From Kiritimatiellia bacterium (GTDB lineage Bacteria > Verrucomicrobiota > Kiritimatiellia > RFP12 > UBA1067): a DNA stretch of 8,109 bases. Of the stretch, positions 1 through 6,599 are shown in pieces. Location of the stretch: assembly GCA_017479035.1 (NCBI GenBank), contig JAFVCR010000057.1, positions 1 to 8,109 on the forward strand. The letters run 5' to 3'. The position numbers and the translations under genes are program-made. Under the pieces are notes generated by a model. That model worked only from the letters and a program-made list of their open reading frames with translations, ran no database searches and was not told the DNA's origin. Position 1 is the first letter of the stretch, and each line of letters opens with the position of its first letter.

Positions 1-145
1 GACACAAAGTTTTTGGAGGCTTTGAGGGCTTTGTGTGTGTGGGGGGGGGCTTTTAACCACGAAATACACGAAAATTGAGGGGGAGATGCTCACATGAAGT
101 CCACGAAGGACACAAAGTTTTTGGAGGCTTTGAGGACGTTGTGTG
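1..145. repeat. 37-bp direct repeat pair (1-37 and 109-145)
   Basis: Positions 1-37 and 109-145 match at 35 of 37 bases, with the first 27 identical (beginning GACACAAAG). In the first copy ACACAAAG (2-9) pairs perfectly with CTTTGTGT (29-36), an 8-bp stem; the second copy has one mismatch in that stem. Between the copies lie a run of nine G (41-49) and CACGAA-type motifs (57-70 and 101-108) with a period of about 8-9 bases. No coding potential is apparent. This looks like dispersed intergenic repeat DNA; its function is unknown. The first copy begins at the window edge, so the repeat may extend further left. Confidence 0.8.
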
Positions 146-162
146 AGGATTTGGACATTTCT

Positions 163-351
163 ATATGGAGAGAGAATACATGGAGGAAGCCGCGGGCGAG
201 ACGCCCGCGTCCCCACAGGAGGCAGACACCGCATATATATAAGGATATGGTATATATATGAGGAAAGGATGTATGGTGGAAGCTGCGGGCGAGGTGAAAA
301 CCGCGGGCGAGACGCTCGCGTCCCCACAGGGGGCAGACACCGCATATATAT
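163..351. repeat. Duplicated 78-bp unit with GC-rich palindrome
   Basis: Unit 1 (163-240) and unit 2 (256-351) align along their length. Unit 2 carries an extra 18 bases (294-311) that repeat its own CCGCGGGCGAG core. The last 34 bases (207-240 and 318-351) differ at one position. Each unit contains a hairpin with 8-bp arms and a 3-base loop: CGCGGGCG/CGCCCGCG at 191-198 and 202-209 (perfect), and at 302-309 and 313-320 (one mismatch). No T-run follows either hairpin, so neither is an ordinary intrinsic terminator. A related hairpin in the opposite sense lies at 8026-8044. Confidence 0.8.
232..260. repeat. AT-rich hairpin, 10-bp stem
   Basis: CATATATATA (232-241) is the exact reverse complement of TATATATATG (251-260), separated by a 9-base loop. 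It bridges the end of the first 78-bp unit and the start of the second. An alternating TA tract can extrude or melt easily, but no function can be assigned. CATATATAT also recurs at the end of unit 2 (342-351). Confidence 0.7.
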
Positions 352-380
352 GGGGCAAATGATGCACGACATGGTAAATA

Positions 381-413
381 TCTCGTGTCTTTGCATCGCT
401 GCGGCTCTGCGTT
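381..413 (-). repeat. Period-8 repeat block, left copy (AACGCAGAG type)
   Basis: Read on the minus strand from 413, the sequence is AACGCAGAG followed by 8-base units CCGCAGCG, ATGCAAAG and ACACGAGA. The same family appears on the plus strand at 7968-8000, less degenerate there. Both copies share the leading AACGCAGAG and an ATGCARAG third unit. The block lies next to a 7-bp tandem array in both places. From general familiarity, such blocks are dispersed intergenic repeats in several bacterial phyla; no function is established. Confidence 0.65.
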
Positions 414-420
414 GACAAAA

Positions 421-455
421 ACTGCAAACTGCACACTGCAAACTGCAAACTGCGG
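421..455. repeat. Tandem array of five 7-bp units, left copy
   Basis: Five consecutive heptamers: ACTGCAA, ACTGCAC, ACTGCAA, ACTGCAA, ACTGCGG. On the opposite strand the units read TTGCAGT. A matching five-unit array in the other orientation is at 7922-7956. The array ends 26 bases before the -35 box of the aldolase promoter, close enough that protein binding or melting here could affect transcription, though nothing in the sequence proves it. Confidence 0.8.
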
Positions 456-481
456 TTGCGGGGCATGGGGTATAAATGAAC

Positions 482-510
482 TTGACTTTTCGGGGGATAG
501 GGGATAAAAT
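482..510 (+). promoter_or_regulatory. Sigma70-type promoter for the aldolase-parE-phosphoesterase group
   Basis: TTGACT (482-487) and TAAAAT (505-510) are separated by exactly 17 bases, each one mismatch from the consensus hexamers. The predicted transcript start is near 517, giving a leader of about 20 bases. A ribosome binding site AGAGGA (525-530) lies 6 bases before the ATG at 537. No other promoter is evident before the next two + strand genes. Confidence 0.75.
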
Positions 511-536
511 ATAGGTTGTTTCAAAGAGGATAGAAA

Positions 537-1352
537 ATGGATAAATCGCTTTACATAAAGCCGCCGCTGGTGGACAGGCATTTCGACTGGACAGGAATAA
601 ACCCCGTGACGAGAGAAGATATAGACAAATTCTTCACGTCCGCGCCGATCGTCCGCGTAAAGGAACAGATGGTGGAAATGGGCAAAAGGCTCTATGCAAG
701 GGGGTATGTGGATGGCAATGGAGGGAATATCTCGGTGAGAGTGGGGGAAGATCTTGTTTTGTGTTCGCCGACGCTGTGTTCAAAGGGGTATATGACGGTG
801 GAGGATATATGCCTCGTTGATATGGATGCGGGGCAGCTGTGCGGATACAGGCCGGCCACGAGCGAGGTGAAGTGCCATATTGCGATGATGAAGACGGCGG
901 GGCATTCGGCATGCATACACGCGCATCCGCCGCACTGCGGGGCGTTTGTGTTTGCGGGGATAACGCCGCCGAACGGAATCAATCCAGAGGCGGATATTTT
1001 CACGGGGCAGATACCGCTTGCGCCGTACAATCCGCCGGGTTCGCCGGAGGTGGCGGAGTCGGTAGCGGAGGCATCGAAGCGCTCGAACGTGGTGTTCATG
1101 GAGAACCACGGAGTGATCACAGGCGGGAGAGACGTGGAAGAGTGCGAGTGGTTCATGGAGAATGCGGACCAGTATTGCCGGATGGTGTTGCTGTCCACGC
1201 TGCACGGGCAGCCGCTGAACCAGGTGAATGAAAAGCACATAGAGGAGTTCGTGGCGTGGCGCAAGTCGCTAGGGTTCAGCGTGCCGGAGGGGCAGGCACC
1301 TTACAACACGCGCAAGTTCCACAACTACAACATGGGGACGGCATCCAACTGA
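537..1352 (+). CDS. Class II aldolase/adducin-family protein (fuculose/rhamnulose phosphate aldolase-like)
   Basis: This is a zinc-dependent class II aldolase of 271 residues; family members cleave or form sugar phosphates such as L-fuculose 1-phosphate to dihydroxyacetone phosphate and an aldehyde in the cytoplasm. Visible signatures are GNGGNIS at 60-66 (phosphate-binding loop), CSKG near 81-84, the catalytic Glu E110 in TSEVKCH, zinc ligands H128 and H130 in HAHPP, and H191 in ENHG. The first 40 residues form an N-terminal extension compared with compact family members of about 215 residues. The ATG start follows AGAGGA by 6 bases. It is first in a probable operon, with 34 bases before parE, so it does not sit with a sugar catabolic cluster. 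Exact substrate cannot be read from sequence; related dehydratases (MtnB-like) and decarboxylases share the fold. Confidence 0.9.
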   Translation: MDKSLYIKPPLVDRHFDWTGINPVTREDIDKFFTSAPIVRVKEQMVEMGKRLYARGYVDGNGGNISVRVGEDLVLCSPTLCSKGYMTVEDICLVDMDAGQLCGYRPATSEVKCHIAMMKTAGHSACIHAHPPHCGAFVFAGITPPNGINPEADIFTGQIPLAPYNPPGSPEVAESVAEASKRSNVVFMENHGVITGGRDVEECEWFMENADQYCRMVLLSTLHGQPLNQVNEKHIEEFVAWRKSLGFSVPEGQAPYNTRKFHNYNMGTASN

Positions 1353-1386
1353 AGCGGGCGGAGCAGACGGGCGGAAGAGATTTGAA

Positions 1387-3228
1387 ATGGCGAACAATTA
1401 TTCTGATGACCAGATAAAACATCTTGACGCGGCCACGCACATACGGCTGCGGCTTGGGATGTACATAGGGCGCGCGTCCGACGGCAGCGACTACGACGAT
1501 GGCATATATATATTGTTGAAGGAAGTGATCGACAACGCCATCGACGAATACATAATGGGTTTCGGGCGGCGCATCGTGGTGAAGGTGGGATGGGACGATG
1601 GCGTGTGCGAGGTGCGCGACTACGGGCGCGGCATACCGCTGGGCAAGGTGGTGGATTGCGTGAGCGAACTCAACACCGGCGGCAAGTTCAATTCCGAGGC
1701 GTTCCAGTTTTCCGTGGGCATGAACGGCGTGGGGACGAAGGCGACGAATGCGCTTTCGGACGAGTTCTACGTGAGATCCGTGCGGGACGGGGAGTATTCG
1801 GACGCGAGGTTCGAGAAAGGCGTTTTGAAGGAGAAGCATCGCGGCAAGTGCAAAGATGCGAACGAGCGCAACGGCACGTTCGTGCGCTTCAAGCCGGACG
1901 AGACTATCTTCAAGCGCTACCGCTTCCGTCAGGAGCACGTGGAGAGGCGCCTGCGCATGTATGCGTATCTCAATGCGGGGCTGAAACTAGAGCTGAACGG
2001 GCAGACGATAACAAGCGAAAGCGGGCTTGCGGATTTGATAGCGGACGAGTCGCAATACGAAAAACTGTATCAGCCGTTCCATTTCCGGTCGAAGACGCTG
2101 GAGTTCGTATTCACGCACACGAACAGGTTTTCGGAGTCGTACTACAGTTTCGTGAACGGGCAGCATACCACAGAGGGCGGCACGCATTTGACGGCGTTCA
2201 AAGAGGGGCTGACTAAAGCCGTAAACGAATACTCCAAAAAGAAATTCGACGGCGACGACGTGCGCGATGGCATAGTAGGCGCGATTGCGATACGGATGCA
2301 GGATCCAATATTCGAGGGGCAGGCGAAAACGAAACTCGGTTCGCCTGAAATCCGCGCAGAACTGGTGGCGCAGATCAAGAAGGAGGCGGAGGCACTGCTG
2401 CACAAGTTCCCGCAGGAAGCGGAGAAACTGATAACGAAAATAGAAGAGACTGCCAAACTCCGCAACCAACTCAATACCATAAAAAAACAGGCGAGGGAGC
2501 GTTCGCAGGCGGTGAGCGTGCGCGTGCCGCAGTTGAAGGATTGCAAGAACCATCTGCATCTGGACAAGAAGGGCAGCAAAAAGGGCTGGGGCGAAGAGAC
2601 GATGATCTTCCTTACGGAGGGGCGTTCCGCAGGAGGCACGTTGACGCAATGCAGGGATGCGGCAAACCAAGCGGTGTATCTGCTGCGGGGCAAACCGCTG
2701 AACTGTTGCAAACTGAACCGCGACACGCTCTACAAGAACGAAGAGTTCTTCAACCTCATAAAGAGCCTCGATGTGGAAGAGTCTCTCGAAAGGCTGCGCT
2801 ACGGCAAGATAATCTTTGCGACGGATGCGGATGTGGACGGGTTGCACATAAGGAATTTGCTGATAACGTTCTTCATGCGCTTCTACAAGCAGTTGATAGT
2901 GGACGGGAGGGTGTTTATCCTCGAAACGCCGCTGTTCCGCGTGCGCAACAAGAAAGAAAAGTATTATTGCTATACGGACAAGGAGCGCGTGGACGCGATA
3001 GCGAAGTGCGGCAAGTCCGCCGAAATCACGCGGTTCAAAGGGCTTGGCGAACTCAATGCAAGCGAGTTCAAGGACTTCATCGGCGAGGGCATGCGCCTTA
3101 CGCCGGTGGTGTGCTCCGAAGACCGGCAGGTGGAGAAGACGATAGATTTCTACATGGGCTCCAACACGCCGGATCGCCGTGCATACATCATGGACAACCT
3201 CGTGTGCGACGAGGACAGCTTCGAGTAA
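1387..3228 (+). CDS. parE: DNA topoisomerase IV subunit B / gyrase B-type ATPase subunit
   Basis: Type IIA topoisomerase B subunit (613 residues): ATP-driven strand passage with an A subunit (ParC/GyrA). The GHKL ATPase domain has E46, N50 and D54 in EVIDNAIDE, DYGRGIP at 78-84, GMNGVGTKA at 111-119, and the transducer Q312/K314 in QAKTKL. The TOPRIM region has E411 and the metal-binding D480/D482/D484 in TDADVDG, followed by KGLGEL at 551-556 and a PDRRAYIMDNL end. The length and the DGIYILLKEV and YGRGIPLGKVVD style match the short ParE of Bacteroidota and PVC bacteria, better than gyrase B with its insert. R413 replaces the usual Asp of EGDSAGG. The start ATG follows GGAAG (1373-1377) by 9 bases. 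Its stop TAA shares one base with the next ATG. No A subunit lies in the window. A second B subunit elsewhere, making this one GyrB-like in role, cannot be excluded. Confidence 0.85.
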   Translation: MANNYSDDQIKHLDAATHIRLRLGMYIGRASDGSDYDDGIYILLKEVIDNAIDEYIMGFGRRIVVKVGWDDGVCEVRDYGRGIPLGKVVDCVSELNTGGKFNSEAFQFSVGMNGVGTKATNALSDEFYVRSVRDGEYSDARFEKGVLKEKHRGKCKDANERNGTFVRFKPDETIFKRYRFRQEHVERRLRMYAYLNAGLKLELNGQTITSESGLADLIADESQYEKLYQPFHFRSKTLEFVFTHTNRFSESYYSFVNGQHTTEGGTHLTAFKEGLTKAVNEYSKKKFDGDDVRDGIVGAIAIRMQDPIFEGQAKTKLGSPEIRAELVAQIKKEAEALLHKFPQEAEKLITKIEETAKLRNQLNTIKKQARERSQAVSVRVPQLKDCKNHLHLDKKGSKKGWGEETMIFLTEGRSAGGTLTQCRDAANQAVYLLRGKPLNCCKLNRDTLYKNEEFFNLIKSLDVEESLERLRYGKIIFATDADVDGLHIRNLLITFFMRFYKQLIVDGRVFILETPLFRVRNKKEKYYCYTDKERVDAIAKCGKSAEITRFKGLGELNASEFKDFIGEGMRLTPVVCSEDRQVEKTIDFYMGSNTPDRRAYIMDNLVCDEDSFE

Positions 3229-4400
3229 TGCGCTATGCAATCTTCTCCGATGTCCACGCAAACAAGACCGCATTCGAGGCGATGCTTCTTGATGCGCAAC
3301 GATGCAAAGCGGACGTGCTCATTTCGCTGGGCGACGTGGTGGGCTACGGCCCAGATGCCGCCGAGTGCGTGAATATCGCCCGCAATTCCACCGCCGTGAA
3401 TCTAATGGGCAACCATGATGCGGCGGTGGCAGGGTTGCTGGACACGGAAGAGTTCAACGAATATGCGGCAGAGGTGGCGCAGTACCACCGCCGAATGCTG
3501 AACCAGGAGCAGGTGCAGTGGCTTGCGGCATTGCCGTATGTGTATGTAGGAGCAACGTTTGCCTGTGCGCATGCGAATCTGGCGGAGCCGGAAACATTTG
3601 CATATCTTGAGACGCCTGCGGACGCGGAGGATTCGCTGGCGGTGCGGCCGGAGAAGATACTGTTTGTGGGGCATACGCACGAGAGGGCGATATTCGTGGC
3701 GGACGGCGAGGCACCGCCGCGCAAACTCCCGATGCAGGATTTCGTGCTGGAAGACGGATTGCGATATGTGGTGAACGTGGGGACGTGCGGCTATCCGCGA
3801 GGGCAGACACGCCTTTCGTACGTGATCTACGATGAAGGCGAAACCCGTGCGGCGGTGTATTTGCGCGAGATACCTTTCGAGCTGGGCGAATACACCGCGC
3901 GCATACGCAAATCGGGGATGCGCATGCACGAGGAGCGCGAGCGCAGGCTGCGCAAGGTGTATTCCGCAGCGGCGGTGATCGCCACGCTGACAGTGCTGGT
4001 TGGCGGGTTGGCGTATCATGCAGTGCACAAAACGCCGCCGCCCGTGGCCACGAAAGAGGCAAAAAGCGCACCTGATCAAGAAACGACGGCGGAGAGACCC
4101 GCGTTCCGCGAGGTATACAACGTGCCGGAGAATGCGTATTGCGTAGATTTCAAGATAGCAATCAAGCGCAATGCGGAGCCGGCGCACGTTGCGTTTTCAT
4201 TTCTGGACGGGGGAGGGGCACTGTTGCACTCCACGAAGAGCATGGAGCGGTGGGTGAAGGAGTCGTGGACGCAAACGCGCCGCACGAGCAGCGGATTCAA
4301 AATCCCGCCGGGGGCACGCACGATGATTCTTGAAATCGCGCCGCGCCAATCGGGAATGGACGGCATAACAATATCTCCGCCGAAGTTCCCGGAGAGATGA
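3228..4400 (+). CDS. Calcineurin-like metallophosphoesterase with a C-terminal membrane anchor and extra domain
   Basis: The 390-residue product starts with a complete metallophosphoesterase domain (about 1-215): D8 and H10 in SDVHAN, GDVVGYG at 35-41, GNHD at 61-64, H115 in CAHAN, and GHTH at 148-151, all the usual dinuclear metal ligands. These resemble YfcE/MJ0936-type phosphodiesterases, which hydrolyse phosphodiesters or phosphoproteins. Then come a basic stretch (RERRLRKVY, 237-245), one hydrophobic segment (about 246-266) and a proline-rich linker. The final 100 residues alternate polar and hydrophobic and include IPPGA near 359, suggesting a beta-sandwich or carbohydrate-binding-like fold. 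The positive charges before the helix predict a cytoplasmic phosphoesterase and an external C-terminus. The ATG overlaps parE's stop (TAATG), so translational coupling is likely. Substrate unknown. Confidence 0.85.
   Translation: MRYAIFSDVHANKTAFEAMLLDAQRCKADVLISLGDVVGYGPDAAECVNIARNSTAVNLMGNHDAAVAGLLDTEEFNEYAAEVAQYHRRMLNQEQVQWLAALPYVYVGATFACAHANLAEPETFAYLETPADAEDSLAVRPEKILFVGHTHERAIFVADGEAPPRKLPMQDFVLEDGLRYVVNVGTCGYPRGQTRLSYVIYDEGETRAAVYLREIPFELGEYTARIRKSGMRMHEERERRLRKVYSAAAVIATLTVLVGGLAYHAVHKTPPPVATKEAKSAPDQETTAERPAFREVYNVPENAYCVDFKIAIKRNAEPAHVAFSFLDGGGALLHSTKSMERWVKESWTQTRRTSSGFKIPPGARTMILEIAPRQSGMDGITISPPKFPER
4374..4395 (-). terminator. Weak hairpin near the convergent gene ends
   Basis: TCTCCG (4374-4379) pairs with CGGAGA (4390-4395) around a 10-base loop. 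On the minus strand it is followed by TATTGTTATG, a poor T-tract; on the plus strand no T-run follows. It lies inside the phosphoesterase 3' end, just past the thiH stop. It might slow minus-strand transcription, but the stem is short and the assignment is tentative. The six bases between the two stops leave no room for a normal terminator. Confidence 0.2.
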
Positions 4401-4406
4401 TGCGCG

Positions 4407-5519
4407 TCAGATGCGGTTGTCCCAATTCTTGAAGACGACTTCTTGGCCGTTGGACTTGATGACGGAATAGATTTCCTGCGGAGTGCGGCGGTCGGAGAGG
4501 GTGAATTGCGCCACGTCCGCAGCGTGTTCTTTTTCAAGGACGGCGTAGCCGCCGGGCGTTACGCGAGACCCGGCAGACATGTTGTCCGCAGCAACTTGCA
4601 CGATATAGTCGCGGAAAGCCGGAGCTTCGCGAGTGGATACTGTCATGCAGCATTGGGGGAAAACTATGCGGAAGGCGAGCATCATCAAATCCACGTCGCG
4701 TTCGTCCACCTCGCACGGCGGCACGAATCCGCCGTCGACACGGCAGAAGCGGGGGAATGCGAATTGCACTTTGGCCTCGTAGCATTCTTTCATGAGATAG
4801 AATGCGTGCGCGCCAAGGCTTGCAGCCTCCGGCCGCCACGGCCCCAGCCCGAGGAGGAATGCGCATCCAAGCGTGCGGAAACCGGCCTTGCCGGCGCGCA
4901 GTTGCGTCCAGAGACGGAAATCGTAATTGGATTTGGGGCCTGCGGGGTGCATTTCCTTGTAGAGCACGGGGTCGTACGTTTCCTGGAAACAAGTCAGAGC
5001 CTCGTAGCCGGCGGAGAAAAGTTCGCGGTAGCCTTCTTCCGTTTGCGGAGCGACTTCCAGCGACAGGTTGGAGAACATCTTTTTGAGCATCGTGCCCACT
5101 TCGGCAAGGTGGGCGACGGAATTAATTTTGGGGTCTTCGCCGGCGACTATGAGGAGCGAGTCGATGCCGTGGGCGCGTATGGCATCGGCCTCGGAGCGGA
5201 TTTCGTCCATAGTGAGATTGCGGCGGACGGTGCCGGTGTGCTGGCGGCGGAAGTCGCAGTATTTGCAGGAGTTCACGCAGGTGTTGCCGATGTACAAAGG
5301 CGCATACACGCTTACCGTCTTGCCGTAGTACTTGCGCCGAGCAAGCTGCGCTTTGGCACGCATTTGATCCATGAAGGGATATGCAGCGCCGCTCAACAGG
5401 TTGAGGAGATCGAACCAGTCGTGCCTGTCCTTGGCGAGGCTGGAGGAGACCATGCCCGGAGTTACGGAGCGGTAGTAGTCCATAACTTCGCTTTCGCCAT
5501 ATTTCAGAAGCGGGAACAT
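4407..5519 (-). CDS. thiH: 2-iminoacetate synthase (radical SAM tyrosine lyase)
   Basis: ThiH cleaves L-tyrosine with S-adenosylmethionine to give dehydroglycine (2-iminoacetate) and p-cresol, supplying the glycine-derived part of the thiamine thiazole ring; aerobes commonly use the oxidase ThiO instead. The 370-residue protein has the [4Fe-4S] motif C81-x3-C85-x2-C88 (CVNSCKYC), QETYDPVLYKEMHPAGPK near 179-196, VSTRE at 294-298, GSRVTPGGYA near 317-326, and a KNWD ending like the usual ThiH KDWD. It lacks the C-terminal iron-binding extension of HydG, so HydG is unlikely. The start ATG shares one base with murG's stop (TGATG) and follows a strong GGAAGGG (5528-5534) by 8 bases, inside murG. 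No other thiamine gene is present in the window, so the partner ThiG/ThiS must be elsewhere. Confidence 0.92.
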   Translation of the reverse strand: MFPLLKYGESEVMDYYRSVTPGMVSSSLAKDRHDWFDLLNLLSGAAYPFMDQMRAKAQLARRKYYGKTVSVYAPLYIGNTCVNSCKYCDFRRQHTGTVRRNLTMDEIRSEADAIRAHGIDSLLIVAGEDPKINSVAHLAEVGTMLKKMFSNLSLEVAPQTEEGYRELFSAGYEALTCFQETYDPVLYKEMHPAGPKSNYDFRLWTQLRAGKAGFRTLGCAFLLGLGPWRPEAASLGAHAFYLMKECYEAKVQFAFPRFCRVDGGFVPPCEVDERDVDLMMLAFRIVFPQCCMTVSTREAPAFRDYIVQVAADNMSAGSRVTPGGYAVLEKEHAADVAQFTLSDRRTPQEIYSVIKSNGQEVVFKNWDNRI

Positions 5520-6589
5520 CAGCAGTTCCCTTCCACGAGATCGGCCACGCGACTGGCGGCATCGGGGATGGCAAGCGATTTCATTTTCTCGCGCATAGCC
5601 TCGAGATGGTCGGGATGCGAGTATTGGAAGAGTATGTGATTGGCGAGGCTGCGCGGAGTGACGGTTTCCTGTATCGCTTCCATAGCCGCGCCGGCCTTTA
5701 CAAACGCTTCGGCATTGAAATGTTGGTGGTTGCGCATGGCACTTGGCAGAGGGATGAAGAGCGCGGGTGCGGCGGACTGCGCCAACTCGAAGCAAGTGGA
5801 CGCGCCGGCGCGGCAGATGGTGAAGTCCGCAGTGGCGAATGCGCGTGCCATTTCGTGCTCGAAAGCGTTTACACGCGATGCGATGCGGTGGCTGGCGTAG
5901 ACGGCGCGCACGGCTTCTTCGTCCGCCGCGCCGGTTTGGTGGATTACATAGAGGTCGTCTCCCTTGCCCATGCGTTCGAGTTCGCGTTTCACTATGGGGA
6001 GGGCTTGCATGCAAAGTTCGTTGACGCGGTGTGCGCCTTGTGAACCGCCCGTGATAAACACCACGAACGCTTCGCGCGGAACATCGTTGAAGCGGGGGTC
6101 TTCGCCAATGTTTTCGCGTATTGGCAGGCCGGTGAGACGGGTTTTGCCTTCGGGAAAGAAGCGTTCCGTATCCGCAAAACTTATTGCCACGGCATTGGCA
6201 TAGCGCGAAAGGAATTCCACCGCGCGACCGGGGATTGTATTGGCCTCGTGCAGGATGGTGCGCACGCCTTTTGCGCGTGCGGCCAATACTGGCGGAAGGC
6301 TTGCATACGAACCCATAGCCAGCAGCGCATCCGGTTTGAAGCGGCGCATTTCGCGGCGGCAGCGCATTATGGAATAAAGTATGCCAGGTGCATGGCGCAA
6401 AGCCAAGGGACGGGCGCGAGTGGAGAACACTGCGCCGTCCCAACCTTTCATCACACTGTTTTCAATCGCGCGGCCGGCAGTCCACACCGCCACTTCATGC
6501 CCGCGGTTGACGAGTTCCCTCGCCACCGCAAGCCCCGGGAAAGTATGCCCGCCCGTGCCGCCGCACGCTACTATAAAACGCTTCGCCAT
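5519..6589 (-). CDS. murG: MurG-type UDP-GlcNAc:lipid I N-acetylglucosaminyltransferase
   Basis: MurG adds GlcNAc from UDP-GlcNAc to lipid I at the inner face of the cytoplasmic membrane, producing lipid II for peptidoglycan. The 356-residue product matches family length and is a GT-B glycosyltransferase: N-terminal GGTGGH at 10-15, MGSYASLP near 92-99 (normally MGGY-type), HEANTIPG near 114-121 (usual HEQN), R158 in GLPIRE, GGSQGA at 181-186 and, in the nucleotide-binding half, CRAGAST (259-265) with E268, plus NHQHFNA near 287-293. The Q-to-A and GGY-to-GSY differences are mild divergence. The ATG is 10 bases after argG's stop with no clear Shine-Dalgarno site, so expression probably depends on coupling to argG. 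It sits apart from any division or cell wall (dcw) cluster; a second murG in the genome is possible. Confidence 0.92.
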   Translation of the reverse strand: MAKRFIVACGGTGGHTFPGLAVARELVNRGHEVAVWTAGRAIENSVMKGWDGAVFSTRARPLALRHAPGILYSIMRCRREMRRFKPDALLAMGSYASLPPVLAARAKGVRTILHEANTIPGRAVEFLSRYANAVAISFADTERFFPEGKTRLTGLPIRENIGEDPRFNDVPREAFVVFITGGSQGAHRVNELCMQALPIVKRELERMGKGDDLYVIHQTGAADEEAVRAVYASHRIASRVNAFEHEMARAFATADFTICRAGASTCFELAQSAAPALFIPLPSAMRNHQHFNAEAFVKAGAAMEAIQETVTPRSLANHILFQYSHPDHLEAMREKMKSLAIPDAASRVADLVEGNC

Positions 6590-6599
6590 GAAAACCGCT

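Noticed and set aside
191..209. GC-rich hairpin as an intrinsic terminator
   Set aside because: The stem is strong but is followed by TCCCC and not a T-run, on either strand, and the hairpins lie upstream of promoters and not at gene ends.
412..440. Second promoter starting at TTGACA (412-417)
   Set aside because: No acceptable -10 hexamer lies 16-18 bases downstream; that region is the ACTGCAA tandem array. The 482-510 promoter is much better.
163..455. CRISPR-like array
   Set aside because: The repeats are 7-8 bp tandem units or two long imperfect copies, with no regular unique spacers and no cas genes.
90..581. Open reading frames on both strands across the left repeat region (for example 143-415 plus and 90-581 minus)
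   Set aside because: They run through the repeats, so their proteins are internally repetitive (GRDARVPTGGRH twice). They have no recognisable domain, and the minus one runs into the aldolase start and promoter.
2541..3227. Long plus-strand frame upstream of the phosphoesterase start, overlapping parE
   Set aside because: It is an out-of-frame reading of parE with no domain; the real gene begins at the ATG at 3228, giving SDVHAN right at the N-terminus.
4407..5519. HydG (hydrogenase maturase) instead of ThiH
   Set aside because: The product ends at 370 residues with a KNWD motif and lacks the C-terminal cysteine extension that HydG uses to bind its second iron-sulfur cluster.
5520..6443. 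N-terminal extension of thiH reaching to 6443
   Set aside because: The extension is a shadow of murG, arginine-rich and without homology features. The ATG at 5519 has a strong ribosome binding site and a normal ThiH N-terminus.
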